Below the pieces are notes generated by a model. It was not told the origin of the DNA. It made no database searches and saw only the letters and a program-made list of their open reading frames with translations. Shown piece by piece: positions 57,706 to 64,000 of a stretch of DNA of 64,000 nt. The stretch comes from Rhodopseudomonas pentothenatexigens (lineage in GTDB: Bacteria > Pseudomonadota > Alphaproteobacteria > Rhizobiales > Xanthobacteraceae). A program made the translations under genes and the position numbers. Location of the stretch: assembly GCF_900218015.1 (NCBI RefSeq), contig NZ_UFQQ01000012.1, positions 1 through 64,000 on the forward strand. Direction: 5' to 3'. Positions within the stretch are counted from its first letter, which is position 1; the number at the start of each line of letters is the position of its first letter.

Positions 57706-57868
57706 TTGGAGATACTTCCTGTCCCGACAGCGCAGCATCCTGATCGATGCCGCCGCTCGCCCGTCCCTCGCGGTCGCGGGGCGATACCCTAGCGTTATGG
57801 CGCTGGCAAGGCAAAGCGAGCCTGATCAAGGGGATACCTCGAGCGCCCGGCGCGCTTCGCCGCCGACC

Positions 57869-58693
57869 TCACACCTTCGACTTCATGCCGTAAACGTGCT
57901 CGGGCCCGGGGAAGGCGCGCGAGCGCACCTCTTCGGCATAGCCCTTGATTGCCTCTTCAATCCCCGGCCCGAGATTGCCGAAGCGCTTGACGAATTTCGG
58001 CACGCGCGGCGACAGCCCGAGCATGTCTTCGAGCACCAGAACCTGGCCGTCGCAAGCGGCGCTGGCGCCGATGCCGATGGTCGGGATCGGGATCGCCTCG
58101 GTAATCTTGCGTCCGAGCGGTTCGGCAACCGCTTCGACCACCACCGAAAAGGCCCCGGCATCCGCGACGGCGCGCGCATCGGCCTCGATCGGCTCCCAGC
58201 TCCCCTCCTCGCGGCCCTGGGCCCTGAAGGTGCCGAGCGTGTTGATCGACTGCGGCGTCAGACCAATGTGGCCCATCACCGGGATGCCGCGCTCGGTCAG
58301 GAAGGCGATGGTCTCGGCCATCCGGACCCCACCCTCGAGCTTGACCGCACCGCAATGCGTCTCCTTGAGGATACGCGCGGCGGAATGGAACGCCTGCTCC
58401 TTCGACGCCTCGTAGGAGCCGAACGGCATGTCGACCACCACCAGCGCATGCTGCGAGCCGCGCATCACCGCGTGGCCTTGCAGGATCATCATCTCCAGCG
58501 TCACCGGCACCGTGGTCTCGAAGCCGTGCATGACGTTGCCGAGCGAGTCGCCGACCAGAATGACATCGCAATAGCGATCGACCAGCGACGCGGTATGCGC
58601 GTGGTACGAGGTCAGCATCACGATCGGATCGCCGCCCTTGCGGGCACGGATCTCCGGGGCGGTCTTCCGCCGGATTTGCGACTGGACAGACAT
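57869..58693 (-). CDS. panB: 3-methyl-2-oxobutanoate hydroxymethyltransferase
   Basis: First step of pantothenate synthesis: adds a hydroxymethyl group from 5,10-methylenetetrahydrofolate to alpha-ketoisovalerate. The 274-residue TIM-barrel protein has [15 protein letters not shown] at the start, [19 protein letters not shown] and VKLEGG, all conserved in PanB. It starts 4 bp after the NnrU-family gene. panC is not in the window. Confidence 0.95.
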   Translation of the reverse strand: MSVQSQIRRKTAPEIRARKGGDPIVMLTSYHAHTASLVDRYCDVILVGDSLGNVMHGFETTVPVTLEMMILQGHAVMRGSQHALVVVDMPFGSYEASKEQAFHSAARILKETHCGAVKLEGGVRMAETIAFLTERGIPVMGHIGLTPQSINTLGTFRAQGREEGSWEPIEADARAVADAGAFSVVVEAVAEPLGRKITEAIPIPTIGIGASAACDGQVLVLEDMLGLSPRVPKFVKRFGNLGPGIEEAIKGYAEEVRSRAFPGPEHVYGMKSKV

Positions 58694-58697
58694 AGGG

Positions 58698-59282
58698 TCA
58701 GGCTCCGAAGACCGGGACGCCGATCACGTAAGGGTGGAACAGGAAGGCGAGCGCCGCATACAGCACGATGCCGACGCCGACCGCGATCGCATCGTTCTTC
58801 GCACCACCGACGGGGATCGGCGGACCGCCGGGATCGCGGCGATGCTTGAGCGAGATGCGGTCGTACACCGCCCAGGCCAGCAGCGAGCCGAACAGGATGA
58901 TCGAACCGAGGTCACCGTTGCTGATCAGATGCGCGACCGCCCAGAGCTTGACCGCCGTGATCATCGGATGCTTGACGGCGCGATAGATGCGCCCGCGGGC
59001 GTAGGCGGCGACCAGCAGGATCGCCATCGGCAGCATCAGCAGCGCGGTGACGTGCTTGGTCCAATGCGGCGGATACCAGATGTCGATCATGCCCGCCGAG
59101 CGGTAGGCACCGAAGCCGTAGGCGATCAGGCCGATGCCGACGATCGCCAGGACCGCGTAGGCCAGCTTGTAGACCGCCTCTCCGCCGATGCCGATCAATC
59201 GTGTGCGCAGATCACGTCGGGTGGTGACCACGTGAGTGCCGACGAACAGCACCAGGCCGACGATCATCAACGCAAGTCCCAT
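58698..59282 (-). CDS. NnrU-family membrane protein
   Basis: A 194-residue protein with about five membrane helices and the family segment RVKHP-like [21 protein letters not shown]. NnrU was named for a requirement in nitric-oxide metabolism in Rhodobacter; related MAPEG/isoprenylcysteine-methyltransferase-like folds exist, and no nitrogen-oxide genes are nearby, so its role is open. ATG 59282 is chosen; the frame is open to 59459. Cotranscribed with panB. Confidence 0.85.
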   Translation of the reverse strand: MGLALMIVGLVLFVGTHVVTTRRDLRTRLIGIGGEAVYKLAYAVLAIVGIGLIAYGFGAYRSAGMIDIWYPPHWTKHVTALLMLPMAILLVAAYARGRIYRAVKHPMITAVKLWAVAHLISNGDLGSIILFGSLLAWAVYDRISLKHRRDPGGPPIPVGGAKNDAIAVGVGIVLYAALAFLFHPYVIGVPVFGA

Positions 59283-59419
59283 CACGCCCCCCTCGCCCGC
59301 ACGCATGCGGCGGTATCCGCAGCCTTTGGATCCCACTATGGTCCGCCCGGTCGCGCCGAGCCAACATCGCCGGCACCGCGGGACTTGTTCGGGTATCATT
59401 GTTTTTAGGATCGATGCAA

Positions 59420-60418
59420 ATGACGCGAACGACATTCCGGCGCCCCTGGCTGGCCGCACTCGCGGTGCTGGCGCTGGCGGGATCCACCGGGTCCGGCGGC
59501 GCCGAACCGGCTGCCGTGACGTGGCCGCCGAAGACGGTGCGGATCATCGTCCCGTTCGCGGCGGGATCGACGCCCGACCTGGTCGGCCGTGTGCTGGCCG
59601 ACCAACTCCATGTGCGACATCCCGGCTCGACGTTCGTGATCGAGAACAAGCCCGGCGCCTCCGGCAACATCGGGACGGACGCGGTCGCCAAGGCGTCCCC
59701 CGACGGCGCCACGCTCGGGATTTCGATCCCGGGACCGCTCGCCATCAACACGTTGCTGTTTCCGAAACTGCCTTACGATCCCGCACGCGACCTCGCGCCG
59801 GTGACGCTGCTGACCAGGATGCCGAGCGTTCTGGCGGTGCCGACGAATTCCGGCGTCGGCAGCGTGGCGGAGTTTGTCGCCAGAGCGAAGGCCGATGCCA
59901 ATGGGCTGGCCTATGCGTCGATCGGAGCGGGATCGCTGTCGCAGCTGTGCATGGAGGCGATTGCCCGGAAGGCGGGCAGCAGGATGGTACACATCCCCTA
60001 TGCAGGCTCGCCCAACGCGGTGACCGCGCTGATCCGCGGCGACGTACAGGCGGCCTGCCTGCCGGCGATCTCGGTCGCGCCGCAGCAGGCGGCGGGGTCG
60101 GTGAAGATCCTGGCGGTGACGACGCCAGAGCGCTCGCCGTTCCTGGCCGACGTGCCGACGCTGAAGGAGAGCGGCATCGACGTGCAGTCGGACGCCTGGA
60201 ATGCGCTGGTCGCGCCGGGCGGCACCTCGGACGCGCTGATCGCCGCAATCAACCACGAGGTCGCGGCCGCACTCGCCGATCCGGCGGTGATCGCGAAACT
60301 GAAAGCTCAGATGATGCTGCCCGAACCGTCGACGCCCGAGGCGCTGCGGCAGAAGATCACCGACGAGAAACGGACATGGGCGGACGTGATCCGGGAGGCC
60401 GGCATCGAGATTCGCTGA
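59420..60418 (+). CDS. TctC/Bug-family solute-binding protein (orphan)
   Basis: Periplasmic binding protein of the tripartite tricarboxylate transporter type, 332 residues. A signal peptide (cleavage near GGAEP, about residue 29) is followed by WPPKTVRIIVPFAAGSTPD and VIENKPGASGNIGTD, both hallmark Bug motifs. AGGA is 9 nt before ATG 59420 and only 3 nt before ATG 59414, so 59420 is used. No tctA/tctB membrane genes are adjacent. The ligand is probably a carboxylate. Confidence 0.9.
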   Translation: MTRTTFRRPWLAALAVLALAGSTGSGGAEPAAVTWPPKTVRIIVPFAAGSTPDLVGRVLADQLHVRHPGSTFVIENKPGASGNIGTDAVAKASPDGATLGISIPGPLAINTLLFPKLPYDPARDLAPVTLLTRMPSVLAVPTNSGVGSVAEFVARAKADANGLAYASIGAGSLSQLCMEAIARKAGSRMVHIPYAGSPNAVTALIRGDVQAACLPAISVAPQQAAGSVKILAVTTPERSPFLADVPTLKESGIDVQSDAWNALVAPGGTSDALIAAINHEVAAALADPAVIAKLKAQMMLPEPSTPEALRQKITDEKRTWADVIREAGIEIR

Positions 60419-60464
60419 ATCCCAGCGCGGTCGCCTGCGACCGCGCGAAGCCGAAGCGGTGAGC

Positions 60465-60731
60465 TTAGTGTGAGGCGATCCAGGCGCGGGCTTCGCGCTG
60501 GGCGACCGCGATCTCGTCGGCCGACATCAGTTCGGCGAGCTCACGGCGATAGGCGATCGCGTCGGTCCGGCCCTTCAACGCCGCCAGATTGAACCACTTG
60601 TGCGCCGCCACCAGATCGACCGGCGCACCGCGGCCCGACGCGAACAGCAGGCCGAGGTCGAACAGCGCATCGGGGTTCTCCCCGGCTTCGATCGGCATCG
60701 CGGTTTCGATATTCAGATGTCCCTGCAGCAT
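60465..60731 (-). CDS. Small Sel1-like repeat protein
   Basis: An 88-residue protein with one clear Sel1/TPR-like unit (ALFDLGLLFASGRGAPVDLV, then AAHKWFNLAALKG). GGAGAG precedes ATG 60731 with ~7-nt spacing. The open frame extends to 61166 without similarity. Sel1 repeats mediate protein contacts; partner unknown. Converges with the TctC-type gene. Confidence 0.82.
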   Translation of the reverse strand: MLQGHLNIETAMPIEAGENPDALFDLGLLFASGRGAPVDLVAAHKWFNLAALKGRTDAIAYRRELAELMSADEIAVAQREARAWIASH

Positions 60732-61406
60732 GTTTGCTCTCCATCTTTGGCCGCCGAACCGGAGGGCGGCTCCTGTCCTCTGTCTGTCGTCCCCACCGCC
60801 GTGACCCGGCGCGTTATGGGGTGATGATGACCGATCAAATTTGAAGAGCAGTTTAAGCGATGCGCTGAACGATTTCTGAACGCAGCGCCGCGCTCGGTCC
60901 CGGCCGATTCGAGAAACGCCTGCGCCGCAGTCACTTTTTGAATTCGGTGAGAGACGGTTTACCGTCCGGTTTGGCGAACCGATAACCATCGCCGCAACCG
61001 CCCGGGGAAACCGGCGCGTGGACGGCGGCGGTCGCGCTGCCGGGAGGCGGCGCGGGAACTCGTGTCGATGTCGGAATGAAGCAGGGATGCCGGATCGCGC
61101 CGGCGTGGGACGAGGCGCCCCACAAACAACGAGGGCGTCGGCGAACACGTCAGGCTCAGATCTCACATGCGGCTCGCCGCTCGTGAAACTGCGGACCTTG
61201 CGTCCGCACCGTTCGAAGAAAAACCGTTTCTTCTACCGGTCCGCCTCTGGTCGGGTGATCCCCTGCCATGGTCGGATCCGGTCGTCTGACCTGATGTCTC
61301 GCCGACACCCTCTCGTCGACTAGGCCCTGGCTCGTGTCGCGGTGCGAGGAGCCCGTCCAGTGACGCGGCCGGCAGTGATGCTGCCGGCACTCGCTCGTAA
61401 GCGAGC
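60732..61406. other. Intergenic region with no convincing gene
   Basis: About 675 bp. Several short open frames exist on both strands (for example minus 60931-61125) but lack ribosome sites and family features. A small hairpin GACGGT-TT-ACCGTC is at 60953-60966. A second short stem, CTCGCT-CGTA-AGCGAG (61390-61405), directly follows the H1-like gene stop and might terminate it. Confidence 0.35.
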
Positions 61407-61544
61407 TTACTTCTTCTTGGCGGCCTTCTTGGCGACCTTCTTGGTGGTCTTCTTCGCGGTCTTCTTCACCGCGCTCTTCGCGGTCTTCGCCTTCTTCGGC
61501 GCCGCTTTCTTGGTCGCCGCCTTCTTCGCTGCTTTCTTGGCCAT
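61407..61544 (-). CDS. Histone-H1-like Lys/Ala-rich basic peptide
   Basis: A 45-residue protein made almost entirely of Lys, Ala and Thr (MAKKAAKKAATKKAAPKKAK at the start), like the tails of eukaryotic histone H1 and bacterial H1-like proteins (HC1/HC2, AlgP-type). Probably binds DNA or RNA by charge. GGAGGG precedes the ATG at 61544, so translation is likely. The repeats make length variation between strains probable. Confidence 0.78.
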   Translation of the reverse strand: MAKKAAKKAATKKAAPKKAKTAKSAVKKTAKKTTKKVAKKAAKKK

Positions 61545-62064
61545 GTTGCCCTCCGATAAGTGAGATGGCTGATTGCTGCTGCGTGCACTCGGGAATCGAG
61601 ATGCACTAATTCCCGAATACACCAACGCTTTGAAAAAAACAGTGTCCCGCTTAAGGAAGAGTTGATGGGAGTTGTCCCTCGCGCACAGGCGGTCTCGGCG
61701 AACGAGGCGCCGCCGGATCGATCGAGCGAACCGACTTATGCGCGAAAAACCTGCATCGACATTTGTCAAGATCGCAAGAAATGCCTGTGCCGCAGCGTCT
61801 TTTACAAATCGAAAATCGAACTAACTAACTACTTCGGCCGAGCGCGCGAAGCGCCGAGTCGGGCGATCTCGACGCGCCGAGGACTCTGAGTCGCAATGTT
61901 TGGCAATGAAAAAATTTTCGCGTGCGACGCCGCTCCGGCGCGCTCAGACCCACCGGCACAAGGGTTTCCTGCACCACGGGCTGCGGCTGATTCGCGAATG
62001 CCGAGGGCGCGGCGGCGCCGCGCATGTCGCCGCGGCGACCGCGCGCGACGACGACAGCGGCGCC
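61545..62064. other. AT-richer intergenic stretch between H1-like gene and gatB
   Basis: About 520 bp holding the presumed promoter of the H1-like gene and the downstream end of gatB. Apart from the possible small frame at 61665-61889 nothing definite is seen. No terminator for gatB is obvious. Confidence 0.35.
61665..61889 (+). CDS. Possible small Cys-containing protein (74 residues)
   Basis: Starts MGVVPRAQAVSANEAPPD with AAGGA 7 nt before the ATG. The middle has a cysteine cluster CIDICQDRKKCLC (C-x3-C-x5-C-x-C). The surrounding DNA is AT-richer than average. No family is recognised and the frame could be chance. Confidence 0.3.
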   Translation: MGVVPRAQAVSANEAPPDRSSEPTYARKTCIDICQDRKKCLCRSVFYKSKIELTNYFGRAREAPSRAISTRRGL

Positions 62065-63549
62065 TCAGAGGCCGAGCTTGCGCTTCAGCAGGTCGTTGAC
62101 GGCTTGCGGATTGGCCTTGCCGCCCGAGGATTTCATCACCTGGCCGACGAACCAGCCGAGCATCGCCGGCTTGGCGACGACCTGCGCCGCCTTGTCGGGA
62201 TTGGCGGCGACGATGTCGTCGACCACCTTCTCGATCGCCGACAGATCGGTGACCTGCTTCATGCCGCGCTGTTCGACCAGCACGCGCGGATCGCCGCCTT
62301 CAGTCCAGACGATCTCGAACAGCTCCTTGGCGATCTTGCCGGAGATGGTGCCGTCGCCGATCAGCGCGACGATCGCGGCGAGCTGCGCCGCCGACACCGG
62401 CGAGGACTCGATCGACTGACCGTCCTTGTTGAGGCGGCCGAACAGTTCGTTGATCACCCAATTGGCGGCGAGCTTGCCGTCGCGGCCCTGATCCTTCAGC
62501 TCCGCCAGCACCGCCTCGTAGAATTCGGCGCTCTCGCGCTCGCTGACCAGCACGCCGGCGTCTTCGGCCGACAGGCCGAAGTCGCGGATGAACCGGGCCT
62601 TTTTGGCATCGGGCAGTTCCGGCAGCTGCGCCTTCAGTTCGTCGACATAGGCTTGGGTGAATTCCAGCGGCAGCAGGTCGGGATCGGGGAAGTAGCGATA
62701 ATCGTGCGCCTCCTCCTTCGACCGCATCGACCGGGTCTCGCCCTTGTTGGCGTCGAACAGCCGGGTTTCCTGGTCGATCGTTCCACCGTCTTCCAGGATG
62801 CCGATCTGGCGGCGCGCTTCGTAGTCGATCGCCTGACCGATGAAGCGGATCGAGTTCACGTTCTTGATCTCGCAGCGGGTGCCGTAAGGCTCGCCGGGAC
62901 GGCGGACCGAGACGTTGACGTCGGCGCGCAAGCTGCCCTTCTCCATGTCGCCGTCGCAGGTGCCGAGATAGCGCAGGATGGTGCGCAGCTTCGACACATA
63001 GGCCTTGGCCTGTTCGGACGAGCGCAGATCCGGCTTGGAGACGATCTCCATCAGCGCGACGCCGGAGCGGTTGAGGTCGACGAAGGTCGATGTCGGATGC
63101 TGGTCGTGCAGCAGCTTGCCAGCGTCCTGTTCGAGGTGCAGCCGCTCGATGCCGACGGTGACGCTGCCGCCGTCCGGCAGATCGACCACGACCTCGCCCT
63201 CACCGACGATCGGCGACTTGTACTGGCTGATCTGGTAGCCCTGCGGCAGGTCCGGATAGAAATAGTTCTTGCGGTCGAACACCGAGCGCAGATGGATCCT
63301 GGCGTTCAGCCCGAGCCCGGAGCGGATCGCCTGACGCACGCACTCCTCGTTGATCACCGGCAGCATCCCCGGCATCGCGGCATCGACCAGCGAGACATGG
63401 CTGTTCGGCGCGCCGCCGAATTCGGTCGCCGCGCCCGAGAACAGCTTGGCGCTCGACGAGACCTGGGCATGGATCTCCAGCCCGATCACGACTTCCCAAT
63501 CGCCGGTGGCGCCCTTGATGAGCTGGGACGGTTTGACGGGTGCGTTCAT
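62065..63549 (-). CDS. gatB: Aspartyl/glutamyl-tRNA(Asn/Gln) amidotransferase subunit B
   Basis: Part of the GatCAB complex that converts Glu-tRNA(Gln) to Gln-tRNA(Gln). The 494-residue protein has [15 protein letters not shown] near residue 18, [15 protein letters not shown], and [22 protein letters not shown], all conserved in GatB, with the YqeY-like helical tail. gatA and gatC are not in the window. Confidence 0.96.
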   Translation of the reverse strand: MNAPVKPSQLIKGATGDWEVVIGLEIHAQVSSSAKLFSGAATEFGGAPNSHVSLVDAAMPGMLPVINEECVRQAIRSGLGLNARIHLRSVFDRKNYFYPDLPQGYQISQYKSPIVGEGEVVVDLPDGGSVTVGIERLHLEQDAGKLLHDQHPTSTFVDLNRSGVALMEIVSKPDLRSSEQAKAYVSKLRTILRYLGTCDGDMEKGSLRADVNVSVRRPGEPYGTRCEIKNVNSIRFIGQAIDYEARRQIGILEDGGTIDQETRLFDANKGETRSMRSKEEAHDYRYFPDPDLLPLEFTQAYVDELKAQLPELPDAKKARFIRDFGLSAEDAGVLVSERESAEFYEAVLAELKDQGRDGKLAANWVINELFGRLNKDGQSIESSPVSAAQLAAIVALIGDGTISGKIAKELFEIVWTEGGDPRVLVEQRGMKQVTDLSAIEKVVDDIVAANPDKAAQVVAKPAMLGWFVGQVMKSSGGKANPQAVNDLLKRKLGL

Positions 63550-63576
63550 GGGAGAAGCCTTTCGACGGGCGCAGTT

Positions 63577-63990
63577 TCAACAAGCCAGCGCCTGAATATG
63601 CCCTTCCCGGGCATATGCCAACAACGACCGATCGCGCGTGATCAGCCGATAGCCGTATTCGCGGGCAGTCGCGGCGATGATCCGGTCCGCCGGATCGCGG
63701 TGCGGGAAGCCCGGCAGGAATGAGGAGGCGACCAGCACGTCCGGCGTTAGCGCCGCCAGCGACAGCCCAGAGCGCTCCATCACCTGATCGAACCAGCGCA
63801 GCGGCGACATGAGCAGATTGAGCCGGCCACGCGCTACCAGCATGCCGATTTCCCATGCTGAGATCGGCGAGACCACCACCGCTTGGCCGCTCTCGTGGGC
63901 CTGCTGGACGGCGGCTCCCGCCTCGCCTGCCTCATCATCGCTCGTCGCAAAAAATATCAACGCGCAGGTATCGAGAAGAAGCGGCGGCAC
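63577..63990 (-). CDS. PIN-domain ribonuclease toxin (VapC-like)
   Basis: A 137-residue PIN protein with the acidic metal-binding residues Asp7 (LLLDTCALI), Glu47 (SAWEIGM), Asp102 region (HRDPADR) and Asp120 (ITRD). These are RNases usually held inactive by a VapB partner. The start is GTG at 63990. Just upstream, in another frame, a TAA (63992-63994) probably ends the antitoxin gene that lies beyond the window edge. It starts 27 bp upstream of gatB. Confidence 0.88.
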   Translation of the reverse strand: MPPLLLDTCALIFFATSDDEAGEAGAAVQQAHESGQAVVVSPISAWEIGMLVARGRLNLLMSPLRWFDQVMERSGLSLAALTPDVLVASSFLPGFPHRDPADRIIAATAREYGYRLITRDRSLLAYAREGHIQALAC

Positions 63991-64000
63991 GTTATCGCAA

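Noticed and set aside
58698-59282. Denitrification locus based on the NnrU-family gene
   Set aside because: No nitrite, nitric oxide or nitrous oxide reductase genes are present nearby.
60931-61125. Minus-strand frame of 64 codons in the gap after the Sel1-like gene
   Set aside because: Ends in a protein-like segment but has no ribosome site and no conserved motif visible.

Overview
The window reads as ordinary chromosome of a high-GC alphaproteobacterium. Gene content, protein sequences and gene order (ppk-ppx, purM-purN, the lptF-lptG-lptD-surA-pdxA-ksgA run, fabD-fabG-acpP-fabF-mltG-yicC-gmk, rpsF-rpsR-rplI-dnaB-alr-radA, cvpA-purF) point to the Rhodopseudomonas/Bradyrhizobium group (Nitrobacteraceae), most likely a Rhodopseudomonas palustris-like strain. 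This is recognition from memory, not a database result. I see no rRNA, tRNA, CRISPR array, prophage or transposase gene.

Layout. 1-1.5 kb: a bestrophin-family channel gene bracketed by two direct copies of a ~220-bp MITE-like repeat. 1.5-6.7 kb (minus strand): a DnaA/Hda-type ATPase and a CDP-alcohol phosphatidyltransferase, then ppk-ppx for polyphosphate turnover. 6.8-8.6 kb: purM-purN. 8.6-13.5 kb: a cold-shock protein, a Crp/Fnr regulator, a TerC-type membrane protein, ndk and an ABC-F ATPase. 13.5-14.04 kb: inverted repeat copies between convergent genes. 14-16.7 kb (minus): pepA-holC and a small lipoprotein. 17-25.9 kb (plus): an envelope-biogenesis run (lptF, lptG, lptD, surA-like, pdxA, ksgA, zinc alcohol dehydrogenase) closed by a strong terminator. 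26-27.2 kb: an exported protein of unknown role. 27.2-33.9 kb (minus): the fatty-acid synthesis and cell-wall cluster fabD to gmk.

34.1-35.5 kb: a membrane diguanylate cyclase. 35.6-38.1 kb: rpsF-rpsR, a DUF2232 membrane protein and rplI. 38.1-39.5 kb is the clearest accessory patch: an AT-richer DUF4760-type gene and a frameshifted thioesterase remnant. 39.6-42 kb: an exported single-haem (CxxCH) protein with a long disordered tail, and a cyclopropane-fatty-acid synthase. 42.6-51.5 kb: dnaB, alr, a two-gene membrane-protein operon on the other strand, radA, cvpA and purF. 51.6-53.7 kb: a short-chain dehydrogenase and a branched-chain-amino-acid-type binding protein with an inverted repeat in its leader. 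53.7-59.3 kb (minus): an NnrU-family gene, panB, a YfgM-like gene, a small lipoprotein, der and an MFS transporter. 59.4-64 kb: an orphan TctC-type binding protein, a Sel1-like small protein, a histone-H1-like basic peptide, gatB and a PIN-domain toxin cut off from its presumed antitoxin by the window edge.

No clearly new multi-gene system is visible. The observations most worth follow-up are the MITE-like repeat family, which appears to have replaced the 5' end of the bestrophin gene and flanks it as direct repeats; the accessory patch between rplI and the cytochrome-like gene; the single-haem protein with its long basic/proline-rich tail; and the small lipoprotein occupying the position that bamB has in Escherichia coli.
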